Assembly (NCBI RefSeq): GCF_000234665.1 | Contig: NC_018338.1 | Coordinates: forward strand, 722,084-786,083 | Direction of reading: 5' to 3' | DNA: 64,000 bases | Source of the DNA: Leishmania mexicana MHOM/GT/2001/U1103 | Lineage: Eukaryota; Euglenozoa; Kinetoplastea; Trypanosomatida; Trypanosomatidae | In this document: piece by piece, positions 38,101-47,766 of the stretch | Layout of the letters: the number at the start of each line of letters is the position of its first letter | How positions within the stretch are numbered: the stretch's first letter is position 1 | Program-made: the position numbers and the translations under genes | The notes under the pieces: model-generated | What the model was told of the DNA's origin: nothing | The model's input: the letters and a program-made list of their open reading frames with translations, nothing else | Database searches by the model: none

Positions 38101-38790
38101 ATTGCCGACACAGTCGTTTACGGCTTCTGGCTCGGCGCGATCACTCTTTGTGGCTTCGCGGTGGTGCTGTACGGCTTCAAGAGTGGCCCGGAGGGGACAG
38201 ACTGCAACAGACACAACGGCGTCGGCTGCGACAACATCTGGACCGCCCGCAGCACCGCCTTTGGAATTCTGTACTTTGGTTTGCTGATCCACTCCTACAC
38301 GGTGCGCCACCCGCGCGTCTCCATCTTCAGAATGCGCTGGCTTGACAACAAGTGGATCTTCGGTTCCTGCGTCCTCGGCAGTGTGCTGTTTGTGCCGATT
38401 GTATACATCAACGCGATCGCCCATGGCCTCTTTGTACACAGCAGTATCACTTGGGAGTGGGGCGTCATTGCGGTCGGCGTCATGACCTTTCTCGCTGCCT
38501 GCGAAACTTACAAGGTGATCAAGAACCTAATCTTTCCGATTCGCAAGGTGCTGGTGGAGGTGGACGAGGAGGAGGCCGAGGATGTCGAGGAGCAGCGCCA
38601 GCGCGAGTACAACACCTTTACCCGCACAATGCCGGACGATCGCGACGTGGAGAGGATCGCGAACGAGAACCTGCGCATGTCGTTTGCCTCTATCGCAGGC
38701 AGCGTGGCCACCGCCAACACAGGCTCCTTCCGTATGCCCGCGCAGCTCCAGAAGAAGAAACGTACTGGGTTCTTCCGCAAGCGCGAGTAG
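35113..38790 (+). CDS. P-type ATPase of the ENA (type IID) Na+/Li+ efflux class
   Basis: 1,225 residues, plasma-membrane type cation pump. Residues 1-120 are a disordered Asn/Ser/Pro-rich tail, followed by an N-terminal cation-ATPase region. Motifs: LLTGEALP at about 362-369 (actuator domain, TGEA for the usual TGES), M4 ILPESL at 480-485, the phosphorylation site DKTGTLTENK with Asp525, nucleotide-binding KGAPER at 672-677, LTGDH near 784, and hinge TGDGFNDSP at 862-870. Six hydrophobic C-terminal segments follow, then an acidic and finally basic tail ending in KKKRTGFFRKRE. The IPES-type M4 motif, in place of the IPEGL of SERCA/PMCA pumps, marks the ENA class that exports Na+ or Li+ in fungi and protists. 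Leishmania annotations often call it 'calcium motive P-type ATPase'. The ATG context aatcaaaATGt fits a start. Confidence 0.92.
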   Translation: MSGNNRNGDHRHPYNTFTATQGRAPHSDDDSHAYTPQATSRAHQDPNANPPLSTARLSDASVPPTAATNNGSSSAPHVRATHSSLNNAAVAASNSNPAPGPVTVSGQPSNGVKLAGVEIEMTKRSTFLSADLVAKGLEELDDSEHLPVFSGEKSNGRVLGDGTEQGTEVAVGAKEHHAMNFGDEQGDEPTPEAYDARDKFWALALENVFNLVQLEDPLAGIDAADAPHHAKELGDNVIPIKGGPSWIIILASQFKNAITIVLLIVIIISGVFKDWAEFGVVLFILFFNALLGFYQEYGAERSLASLKQMTAGVAKVIRNGIPEIIFIDEVVVGDVIVLEQGASVPADCRIFESNGLEVDEALLTGEALPVVKHGNVIRDPENRLALGDRKNMVYRSTQVTQGRGKAVVVAGGLNTEMGKLAKRLSDSKSSGKTALMRKLDYMMYFLFFCCAIAALIVFAANKMRYTPATLSYATAVAIAILPESLCAVITVAMTFSVKRMAQQKCIVRKLPVLEVLGNVTDICSDKTGTLTENKMVVKKAVIGIDDVYSVGGAPYDTHGDFFPAMRNGQEQQPVSMTHQQEVRYIYQFLKCAALCSTTVLHVSEEDMDSLAGNGNPTEIAIQVMTWKAGLNRDKLEEEGWECITEYSFDSKIKRMSTAWENKAKCELYLCTKGAPERVIELCTYKISEDGKLVSLTQQDREQVDQHIHDLAAQGLRTICFAYREDATKIFPIPADEPFIDAYDRDQVECDLVFLGIVGIYDPPRPESRPSVVACQHAGICVRMLTGDHTSTAGSIASMLNIIRRRDLGDPVKLQAGPDFDKVDPETIDGWADLPVVVGRCSPESKVKMIESLHRRKKVVAMTGDGFNDSPSIKIADIGCAMGSGVDVTKGVADLVITDDNFATIVKAVAEGRRISQCIRKFVVHLLSSNVAEVIALICGLPISHGGESVFILSPIEILWLNMFTSAPPATGLSLDRATDDILQVPPNTQGFFTIELIADTVVYGFWLGAITLCGFAVVLYGFKSGPEGTDCNRHNGVGCDNIWTARSTAFGILYFGLLIHSYTVRHPRVSIFRMRWLDNKWIFGSCVLGSVLFVPIVYINAIAHGLFVHSSITWEWGVIAVGVMTFLAACETYKVIKNLIFPIRKVLVEVDEEEAEDVEEQRQREYNTFTRTMPDDRDVERIANENLRMSFASIAGSVATANTGSFRMPAQLQKKKRTGFFRKRE

Positions 38791-39856
38791 TAGAATGTGC
38801 GACGCGCACCAGCGAGAGGGACGGTGCGGACAGCACTGCAGACCTTGCGCACACTTGTACCCACACGTATGGCTGCTCTTTTTTTCGGTTGTCTCACTTC
38901 AATGTTTTGCTTCAGCAGCTGCTGCCAAAGGTGAGGCGCTCGTGAGGATGCGGGTAAGCGCGGTCATTTCTGGAGCGCCTGGCCGTGAAAGGACACGGCA
39001 GGGCACTAAAGCATGCGGTGATGTGGACGTGAGCTCCTTTCTCTCTCTTCTATTATGATTTGTATGGGTGTTCATGTGCGTGTGTGCTCTCTCCCTCCCT
39101 CTCTTTCTCCCTCTTCCTCCCTCTGTGTCTGTGTCTGTGTCTTGGTGGGTCTCTTGGCTGCCTCTGTCGTCTTTTCCATTCGCTTTTCCTCGTGCCCTTC
39201 TCTCTTCTTCCCTATTGTGTGCGTGTTCTTCGCTTTTCACCTTCCCCTTCTCCTTTTTCCCATCTCTTCTTCCAGTATCTTCCACCAGTCGGCATTTGGT
39301 GGCCATGACAGGTGCCACTCCTTCTCCCTCCCTCCCTCCCTCGCTCGGCGTGTACGTGTGATGTTTCCGCAAAGGGCATCGTTGCGCTTTTTTTCTTGTT
39401 GCAGTTCTTTGTTTTACCCGTTCCCTCTCCCTGCACTTCCACCAGCTGCCGCTGCGTGCCGCCCCTGTCGTGGTGATCGTTGTTAGTGCTGATGCGCGTG
39501 ACGCCTCGGGGAAGTGCTTCTCTCATTGCAGCCTTCTACCCCCTCACCCCATCCCCTCCTTTTTTCCCCCAGCTTGGTTGGATCCTTGTCAAACAGACGG
39601 TGGGGGAGGTAAGGAAGAGGAGGCAGAGATGAGGGTGCCTGGAAATCGCAGGGGGAGGGAGAAGTGTGGCGGCAGTTACACAGGGTGGGGTGAGGAGGGA
39701 GGGGGGCAAGAGCTGAGAGAAAGAGATAATCAAGTCGATGCAAGGAGTCGCGTACTCGCAGCTGCGTTGCGCTTCGTGTTGTTCCTGGCGTGTTTAACCC
39801 CGGTGCTTCTCTTCCTTTTTTTGTCCCTTCTTTTGGTTCTGTTTGAGGCAGGTGTA
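38791..39856. other. 3' UTR and spacer downstream of the ATPase
   Basis: About 1.07 kb, rich in T/C blocks (39085-39250, 39330-39350) and one G/A-rich block (39600-39725). It ends directly at a SIDER copy, so that element probably lies in the 3' UTR of the ATPase mRNA. No gene seen. Confidence 0.6.
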
Positions 39857-40445
39857 CCCTTGATGACGAGGAGACACCTCAGCGCGTGGCATCGCAGGGT
39901 CCAGTGCCCGCTCTTTGCGGGGAGGCCAAGCAGCCCCGTCCCCCGATCCGTGGCAAATGCTGAACCACTTCCGGTAGTTGCAGGGTCAAGCACCCAGGAC
40001 GTGGGGGGCGGGGCGTCGAAGCGATGCATCGCCAGTGATGTCGGCGGCCAGGTGCTGTACAGTGTTGTGTCGCAGCCACTGGCGGCCGTGAGCACATCTG
40101 TGCCATACAAATGATGGGCAACATGTCGGCGTGGCTCGAGCGTATCCCACCCGCTCCTCGCTGCCTCCTAGTGGGGGCGCCTGAGCCACCCCGGAGAGAG
40201 GCACCACGTGGCGCGACGCGCCTGATGGGGGGGGGAGCGGCTGTGAGGGGCGACCTGCGGAGTGCAGGGTTGGTGGGTGGAGTGTGAGGCGGGGGCCATG
40301 CTGAGATGAGTGAGTTGGCGCATTGCTGTACTGGCGTGTCTACGGCTCCTTGGCACCACGCGATGGCGTCTCTGTGGCAGGCCAACGTAGAGTGGCACTG
40401 CAATCGTGTTGCGTGGCAGTGGGGGGGGACGAACACGCTGAAAAA
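39857..40445 (+). mobile_element. SIDER-type retroposon, copy A of a near-identical direct pair
   Basis: 589 bases almost identical to 47178-47766. The only differences I find by eye are G-run lengths (9 versus 10 near 40228; 8 versus 7 near 40430). The 5' 75 bases contain GATGACGAGGAGACACCTCA, then a GTGGCATCGCAGGGTCCAGT block and GGGGAGGCCAAGCAG, matching the Pr77/79-bp hallmark of trypanosomatid LINE-derived elements. A short A-run follows the conserved GAACACGCTG at the 3' end. The position after the ATPase stop codon fits a 3' UTR. An 84-codon frame inside it (39863-40114) is shared by both copies, but I do not regard it as a gene. Confidence 0.8.
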
Positions 40446-41715
40446 TGTTTGCTCCGTTTTTGTAAGATCATTGGTGTGACTGGCCTACCCGAGCTCATGT
40501 AATTCTACATTAGTGGTGTGGTACTTTAGGTGTGTAACAACAGAAACAACGGCAACAATGCTGCGCCTCCTCGCTCCTCCAACAACATCTTTTCACCTCA
40601 AAACACGCGCGCAGCCGCGTTAGTGAGCGACCGTGCTATGGTGGTGCCGCCATTCGTATGCGTACCGAGGAGGAAAAGCGGCGTGGCGCGTTATGGCCCA
40701 CATCGTTGATCCCGAGCCGCGGTGAGCCTCTCCAGAGCTGTGGTGCGCGAATGTGTTGCGGTGCGGCCAGGCAGCAGCAAGAGAAGGCAAAGACCAGCAC
40801 ACCTACAAAAGCGGCTGTTCCTATGATTTCCCACTTTTCGGTTTTTCTTCTCTCTACTGTTTCTCGTTTCCTTCTGTTAATGATGTCGATGACATCCCCC
40901 CCCACCACCACCACACGCACACCCACACCCACACCCACACGCACGCAGTGTCTTAGCGCCTTCGTTTTTGTATCAACTTCTTCGCCCATCCCCTGTCTTA
41001 CTCCTCCCCCCTCTCGCTCTGCTGACCGGCACCTTCATACGTCACGCACTGACTGCTTCTTCTCTCCCTGTGTGTGTGTGTTGTTGTCGTTGTTCACTTG
41101 CTTACCCTTCGTACGTACTGTCATCGTCGTTTTACCATAGCATTTTCTGGCCTCTTTGTTTTCTCGACCACGTAAGTCATCAAAGACGTGTTGACGAAGG
41201 CAGGCGCGCGTCAACAAACGTGCAAGGAAGCGGAGGAGATCACGCCCACGCACTCGAAGAGGAAGAACGACTTGGACAGCGCACAGGAAGAACGACAAGG
41301 TCGAGGTAACCAAACAACAAAAAAACACCCGCTCCTGAAGCAATCTCTGCCTGCTCTCTTTCCTTTCTTTCGCTTGCTCTCCTTCCTCCTCGCTCTTTTT
41401 TGTTTTCGCTGGAGCGTCTTTCGCCCATCGGCGCCCCTTTCCCTCTCTCACCGTCGCTGCCTCTCTGTGGACCTTTGCGGGCCTCATTCTGACTCTCGCC
41501 CCTCTACATTTCAACTTTTCTTCTTCTTTGCGGCGTGCCTGCTCCGGCGACCGGATTTTCCGTTTTCAGATTATATCTCGTGCACCGAATCTGCGGTTTC
41601 ATTGGTGTGTCTCGTCCGCAGCAACAACAACGAAAAGAACAGTGAAACAGTAGCGCAACAAATACGGAACCTTGGACCGGCATCCGCATCGCCAAAGACG
41701 AAGACGTGATTCGCA
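40446..41715. other. Spacer and 5' region of the kinesin gene
   Basis: About 1.3 kb with a hexamer-like (CACACC)n/(CCCACA)n patch at 40905-40945 and pyrimidine-rich tracts at 40975-41060 and 41340-41460. The purine-rich leader immediately before the kinesin ATG (41620-41715) is GC-moderate and non-coding. No RNA gene detected. Confidence 0.6.
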
Positions 41716-43791
41716 ATGGCAACCGTAGGAAACCAGCGTGTGACGGTATCGGTGCGCGTGCGCCCGATGCTGCGCGAGGGCGCCGCTGCGAATCACCAGC
41801 AGGAGAAGTTTGAGCTGCAAGGCGTGCACCGCGTCGGCGATAACAGTCTCAAGGTAGAACTGACGAAGCCAGGCGAGCCGACAAAGAGCAGCCTCTTCAC
41901 GTTCGACTACGTTTTCGATCAGGAGAGCACGCAGCTGGAGGTGTATGAGGATGCCGTAGTGGACATGGTCGATGCCGCGCTCGTCGGCGTGAATGTCACC
42001 CTCTTGGCCTACGGACAGACTGGCTCCGGCAAGACCTTCACCGTCCTGGGCGATGTGAAGCCGAACCCGCTTGAAAACGACCTGCTCACGGCGAACAGTG
42101 GCATGTTCCTGCGTGTGCTGAGCGACTTGATGGACTACAAGGTTCGCCAAGCCAAGAAGGGCTGGCACGTGGTGGTGGGTTTAAGTTGCATAGAGATTTA
42201 CAACGAGAACATCCGCGACCTGTTTGGTGGCAAGTCTAACTCGGCACCGCCGGCGCTGAAGGCGGTCATGACCGGCGAGGATGTTCATCTGCCATCGCTC
42301 ATCATCAAGGAGATGACCACTCTGCAGGCAGTTTTCAGCGAGATTCAGCTGGCCATCGCACGCCGCATGAGCCGTGCGACGGACTCCAACTCGCAGTCGA
42401 GCCGCAGTCACTGCCTCTTCTCCATTGATATCCTTCAGCAGGCGAACTCGGCCCCCGCGCCTTCGCTGGACATTCTCGATCAGTCAAAGAAGGGCAACGA
42501 TACGAAGAAGGGTGTGGCGGCCACGAAGAAGGCCGGCGGCCTGGCTTCCGCAGCGCAGGATTCGCAGCTGCCGGAGTGGGAAATGCCGTTCCAGGGTACG
42601 GTCTTCCGCATGCCCGGACAGAAGGAGCCCATCTACACCAGTAAGATCATCCTTGCCGATCTCGCCGGTAGCGAGCGCATTGCCCGCAGTGGTGTGACCG
42701 GCGATGGCCTGGCAGAGGCCACATCCATCAACAGCAGCTTAACAGCACTGGGGAACGTGGTACACAGCCTGCACGAGGGCGGCTTCGTCAGCTACCGTGT
42801 TTCAAACCTGACGCGACTTCTCAAGCCGGCCTTTTCGCACCCCAGCTCGCGCGTGCTGCTCTTGGCACAGTGCTCACCCACGCAGCTGACGTTCGATGAG
42901 ACGGTCAGCACACTGCACTTTGCGAACAAGGTAAAAGATATGAAGGTGACCACGTGCACCGGCGCCGAAGTGGAGAAGCTGCAGTTTGACTTTCTCGAGT
43001 CCGGCAAGATGTACGACGCGCTGCTGGCAGACCTGCACATCTTCGCTGTGGAGTCGCAGGCGACGATCGGCATCATTCGCCGCAGCCTGCCGCAGAAATG
43101 CAGTCTCTACTATGACGCGTCAGCGGGCAAGAACGGCAAAACGGTCAAGGTGAGCATAAAAGACCGCCGCTTGCCGGCCGACGTGGCGGGCGTGCTGGCT
43201 GTGGCGCAGAAGGAGCGTGCGCAGTTGTTGGCCGCTATTGAAAAGGAGAAGTCGGAGGAGCTTTCAGTAGTGCAAAAGGCGGCGGATGAGGCACGGGATG
43301 ATATTATCAAAGAGTACACGAACGAGCTGAAAGAGCTGAAGGAGTCGATTACGAAAGAGGTGTCAATGCGCGTCCACCATGTGTCGCAGCAGTTGTTGCT
43401 TGATTCGGCAGCCCGCGGCAACAAGATCGTCGAGGAAGAGGCGGAGGCGTGGGTCTCAATGACGCTGCTGTACCTGAAGGAGCACAAGGCGGCCTGCAGT
43501 AAGGAGTTATCGACAATATCGGGCCGTCTCGACGACTTGTCCCAGAACGTCAACAAGCAGCGTCTGTCTGACGCCCCGAAGGAGACACCCGAGACCGTTG
43601 AGGCGGACTCCAAGTACGCCCTCTCCACGTGGTTTCACTGCTTGGCGAAGCGCTTCTTCTCGTTCTGCATGGAGGTGCACGAGTATCGGGCTGTTCTCCT
43701 GAACACATGCCAAGGCAATATGGCCCTGGTGAGGTGGAAGAAGAAGAACGCTGAGCTGCTGAAGAAGTTCGAAGAGGAGAACTCGGTGTAG
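41716..43791 (+). CDS. Kinesin with an N-terminal motor domain
   Basis: 691 residues. The motor domain spans about residues 8-410: VRVRP strand (13-17), P-loop GQTGSGKT (100-107), CIEIYNENIRDL (158-169), switch I NSQSSRSH (225-232), switch II LADLAGSER (313-321), SINSSLTALGNV (338-349), SNLTRLLKP (363-371) and TLHFANKVKDM (399-409). All nucleotide-binding motifs are intact, so an active microtubule motor is expected. The stretch between switch I and switch II (about 241-305) is unusually long and Lys/Ala-rich. From about 490 to 690 the sequence is heptad-like and charged, a probable coiled-coil stalk, with no cargo domain I recognise. I cannot assign a kinesin family; trypanosomatids have many divergent ones. 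The gene sits between the two SIDER copies. The ATG at 41716 gives the expected N-terminus. Confidence 0.93.
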   Translation: MATVGNQRVTVSVRVRPMLREGAAANHQQEKFELQGVHRVGDNSLKVELTKPGEPTKSSLFTFDYVFDQESTQLEVYEDAVVDMVDAALVGVNVTLLAYGQTGSGKTFTVLGDVKPNPLENDLLTANSGMFLRVLSDLMDYKVRQAKKGWHVVVGLSCIEIYNENIRDLFGGKSNSAPPALKAVMTGEDVHLPSLIIKEMTTLQAVFSEIQLAIARRMSRATDSNSQSSRSHCLFSIDILQQANSAPAPSLDILDQSKKGNDTKKGVAATKKAGGLASAAQDSQLPEWEMPFQGTVFRMPGQKEPIYTSKIILADLAGSERIARSGVTGDGLAEATSINSSLTALGNVVHSLHEGGFVSYRVSNLTRLLKPAFSHPSSRVLLLAQCSPTQLTFDETVSTLHFANKVKDMKVTTCTGAEVEKLQFDFLESGKMYDALLADLHIFAVESQATIGIIRRSLPQKCSLYYDASAGKNGKTVKVSIKDRRLPADVAGVLAVAQKERAQLLAAIEKEKSEELSVVQKAADEARDDIIKEYTNELKELKESITKEVSMRVHHVSQQLLLDSAARGNKIVEEEAEAWVSMTLLYLKEHKAACSKELSTISGRLDDLSQNVNKQRLSDAPKETPETVEADSKYALSTWFHCLAKRFFSFCMEVHEYRAVLLNTCQGNMALVRWKKKNAELLKKFEEENSV

Positions 43792-46440
43792 TGACAAGGG
43801 AAGTGGGACAAGGAGGAGTACGTCAGCTTGAGAAGGAGGGGTGTGGCGTACCGCCCAGGCACACGGTGTCTTGACTTAGCTTCCTTTTTTTGTTTTGCAA
43901 CTTTGTTTCCGCCCCTCCTCTCAACTCCCTGGTTGATGCTCACAACAGTGGATGGTTCGCGAGACGCACTGTGTGGGTTTACCAGTTCCCCCCCTCCCCT
44001 CCCTCTGTCCGCCTCTCTTTCTGATTTTCCATGTTGGGGTTTATTCCACGTCCTTCAATCCTCCCTGCCCACCCCATCCCGCGTGGGGCTGCCGTTCTTA
44101 AAACATTTTTTTTTGTGGTGGTGGTGGTGGTTCTCATCTTGAGCCGCGCAGTGTTTCTCTCTTTACCCACATATATATATGTATATACACATATATATGT
44201 CCTATATATGTATTTTGCGTCCTTCTCTCTCCTCCCCTCTGTGTGTGTGTGCGTGCTTTTCCTGGTCTCAAACGGGCGCAAGTGGACTGAGTGAAGAGAA
44301 TAAAGTGTGTGTGGTGAGGAGGGGAGGGGAGAGACAGAGATGAGCGAACAAAAACAAACACACGAAAAAAGGAATGGCAGGTAGAGAGGGGCTGCGTGCG
44401 CGCTCTCCCCCTCTCCCTCCCCCTCAGCGGTGCCTTCTCCCCACCACACCCCCGTTTTTGTTTCTTTTTTCCCTGTGTCTCTTCCGTTGCTCGTTCTACA
44501 CTGATATCTCCCGTTACGTGGGGGGGGGGAGGGCAGCGAACATTGCCCGTATCTTTTCCCCCTCTGCATTGCTTTCTTTTTTCTCCGCCCACATGCCGGT
44601 GTGATCTGTGGCGTACAGTCCTGCTTGCTGTAGTCCGTCGGGACTATTCTTACCGTTTTGTGTCACCGGACACAGACTTCTTGCTGTAGTGCGTTGTAGG
44701 GGACAAACTCGACGCGTGTCTGTGCACGTGTGTGCGGATGATGCGTTTACAGCCTAGCCACCGCAGGCGGAAATCGAAGAGCTACTGCGGCGGGAGACGG
44801 GCAGGGAGGTAAAGTAGGAAACCCTGCATATGCATTGACGTAGGCGCATGTATCCTGTATGCGCGTGTGTGCCGTGTGTCTGGTTTCACCATTTTGGCCC
44901 CGCGTTGCCTTCTTTTTCCTTTCCCCAGCGTGTATCCTTGGTGGCAACTGTGGTAGCTTGAAATATCTTTTTGTTCGCTCTAGTGCCTACTTTTTTTTCG
45001 AGAAGGGGCTGCCCGATCTCGCCCCCTCCCTCCCCCCACCCTGAAAGAGAAAAAAACCCACACAGGCAGACGCAGAGCATGCCAACGCCGTTTGTGCCCC
45101 AGAAGAGCCTTACACATGTTGAAGCGAAAAAAGGGGGAGAGGCAGAAAGGGGCGGCGGAGGCAGCAGACCGCAAAAAAAAAAGGTCGGTGATACACAGCC
45201 GTCAGCATCCGGACCCACGAGTTGGGAAGGAGGCACGTACAAAAAAAAAGAAAACACAAAACATGTACTCATGCCAACCACCTATTTCGTGCGCTACGCC
45301 GTCTTGTTGCTTTTTTTTTCTTTTTGCTTTCTTTTGGTGATGACAATAAGAAAAAGAAAAAAATAGCAGAAAAGCGCACGCATGCGCTTAGCACGGAACA
45401 GTCGAGCAACGGAAAAAAAAAGGAGCAAGGCCGGAGAATGAAGCTGGAGGGAGGAGGAAAGCGAAAGGGAGGCGGATGGTGGTGGTGGGGGAACGAATGG
45501 GCGCCCCGTGGTGGCACACGTTACTTGTGTATGTGTGGTATGTCTGTGTGTAATCTTCTCTCTCTTGTGCGCGAGAAGGCTGTAATGGCACCTGCGCAAA
45601 GAAGGAAGATATTGAACACACAGGCAATGCAGCTATTCGCGGTCCGCTTCTCATCCAAGTACTTCTTTCAAGATGAACACCGGCACGTGCACTCGCGCAA
45701 AACGAAAAAAAAGATGAGAAGAAAGTACGAACAAACCCCGCGCACTCAGCCATGTGAAAGACGAAAAAAAAGAAAGGAAAGGAAAGGAAGGGAGGGGGGG
45801 GGAGTTGTTCATATCTAGCCCAGCGGATGAACTCTCTCCTCTTGTCCCTCTCTTTCCTGTTTGCATCGATGGGCACACTCTGTCTTGCGCTTTCTCGCTC
45901 TTTCTCACCATTCGACTTCTCTCGTGATACGGTGTCCCGGTCTGTGTTTTCGATGCTCTGTCTCCCATTTTTTTATGGACTCGTTCCCTTTTCTCCTCGT
46001 GCAACGTTTTTCCCTTTTGAGTACCATTATTATCTCATGTTGGTTCACCCCTCCTACTACCCTCTCCCTCATCTTTCTGCCGCGGCGCACTCCTCCTCCT
46101 CCTCCTCCTCCTGGTCCTCCTCCTCCGACCCTCTCCCCCCTCCTTTTTTTCTTGCTGCTTTTTTTATCGATTTTTGTTCTTCGATAGCTCACTGCGCACG
46201 CTTATGTTTCCTTTGCTTTTCCCTTTTCCCTTTACCTTGTTGTTGGCTGGTTGGGTATCTTGACGAGGTTTCCTTCTCTCTTTGTTATTTATTCCGGTGC
46301 TGTTCACATGTGCACGTATGCGTATGCGCGTCTGGGGTATCTGGGTGGGTGTGCTAGACGAGTGGCGTGATGTTTTCCCTGTTGATAGCGTCATTTTGGC
46401 AGATTATGTCGCTGCTTGCGTGTCACCTTTGTTTGTTTCA
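43792..46440. other. Long spacer after the kinesin gene
   Basis: T/C-rich and A-rich low-complexity DNA: GTGGTG repeat (44116-44131), TA-rich repeat (44170-44212), A-runs (45170-45250, 45410-45425, 45690-45800) and a (TCC)n run at 46093-46130. Several ORFs of 100-200 codons here are Lys/Arg- or Ser/Phe-rich translations of these repeats. No gene is supported. Confidence 0.6.
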
Positions 46441-47177
46441 TCCCGGTCTAAATATTGAGCGCCTCTGCGCGTGGTTGCCATCACCTTGCTCAACGACGCT
46501 CCTGGCTCATAACCCCACCCAGAGTGTTGCGTGCCACAACTGGGACGCGCCCTTGGGGATGAGCCCTGCCGATCACACAGGGTCTTTCGGATCTCACATC
46601 AGCAGCCTTCCGGTCACCCTCTGCCCCACACAACGGCATTACGGACATGTCGGCCTCCAATAGTCAGATGCCTCATGGGTTGCAGAACCCGAGGGTATGA
46701 CTCCGCGGTGGTGGTGACTCGAAGAAGTTCGATGCGTCTCGGTCGCGCAATGGACCGATGCAGCGAAGACTGCCTCGCCTCGGGCAAATGAATGCAGGGG
46801 TTTGACTCCATCAAGCAGCCATATCATACTGCAGGATACGTGCGCGCTTGCTCTGCTCCAGCCACCGGATTTGGCGGAGCGGTTGCAAGGCAAGGGATGA
46901 GGACTGGCTGATCAAGGCTTGCCAGCATCACCTGCGCCACCCGCACCCCCCGGGCGTGACGAAAAAGCCGCGGGGGCTGGCGCTACAGCTCGTCAGCAGT
47001 GACCTCAGGCAAGGCAAGACCCCGAACGTCAAGCTCCACTCGATCTTGCAGGCACGCCTGCCTCAGAACCGCGTGGTGCCTCGCGGCACGCCGCCGATGC
47101 CGCCGTCGTAAGCCTCAGCGGCGCAACTGGCAGTGAGGGTGTCACTATGAACTTACTTTTCCCATATTTCTATGAAC
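46441..47177. other. Non-repetitive island of unknown origin next to SIDER copy B
   Basis: The texture changes here: homopolymer and pyrimidine runs stop, GC content rises and the sequence looks like former coding DNA. One + frame from about 46,848 to 47,111 is open for 87 codons, and the neighbouring frame is open with only a few stops back to about 46,370. I recognise no domain. It ends about 65 bases before SIDER copy B. A decayed mobile-element fragment or pseudogene is the best guess. Confidence 0.4.
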
Positions 47178-47766
47178 CCCTTGATGACGAGGAGACACCT
47201 CAGCGCGTGGCATCGCAGGGTCCAGTGCCCGCTCTTTGCGGGGAGGCCAAGCAGCCCCGTCCCCCGATCCGTGGCAAATGCTGAACCACTTCCGGTAGTT
47301 GCAGGGTCAAGCACCCAGGACGTGGGGGGCGGGGCGTCGAAGCGATGCATCGCCAGTGATGTCGGCGGCCAGGTGCTGTACAGTGTTGTGTCGCAGCCAC
47401 TGGCGGCCGTGAGCACATCTGTGCCATACAAATGATGGGCAACATGTCGGCGTGGCTCGAGCGTATCCCACCCGCTCCTCGCTGCCTCCTAGTGGGGGCG
47501 CCTGAGCCACCCCGGAGAGAGGCACCACGTGGCGCGACGCGCCTGATGGGGGGGGGGAGCGGCTGTGAGGGGCGACCTGCGGAGTGCAGGGTTGGTGGGT
47601 GGAGTGTGAGGCGGGGGCCATGCTGAGATGAGTGAGTTGGCGCATTGCTGTACTGGCGTGTCTACGGCTCCTTGGCACCACGCGATGGCGTCTCTGTGGC
47701 AGGCCAACGTAGAGTGGCACTGCAATCGTGTTGCGTGGCAGTGGGGGGGACGAACACGCTGAAAAA
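47178..47766 (+). mobile_element. SIDER-type retroposon, copy B of a near-identical direct pair
   Basis: Direct copy of 39857-40445, same strand, 7,321 bases downstream and identical apart from G-run lengths. It carries the same Pr77-like 5' signature (47181-47255) and the same GAACACGCTG end followed by A5. It lies 254 bases before the earliest ATG of the CxxC protein gene, so it could be in the far 3' UTR of the kinesin transcript or in the leader of the next gene. After the A-run the two copies share 15 further bases (40466-40480 and 47782-47796). Confidence 0.8.

Noticed and set aside
39863..40114. 84-codon ORF present in both SIDER copies (also 47181-47435)
   Set aside because: It overlaps the Pr77-like signature and is shared only because the elements are copies. 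No domain is present, and SIDERs are non-coding.
40905..40945. Telomere-like repeat
   Set aside because: The (CCCACA)n/(CACACC)n patch is short and differs from the kinetoplastid CCCTAA repeat; it is treated as a simple microsatellite.
45222..45818. 198-codon ORF rich in Lys/Arg
   Set aside because: It is a translation of A-runs and G/A repeats in a spacer, with no domain or coding bias.
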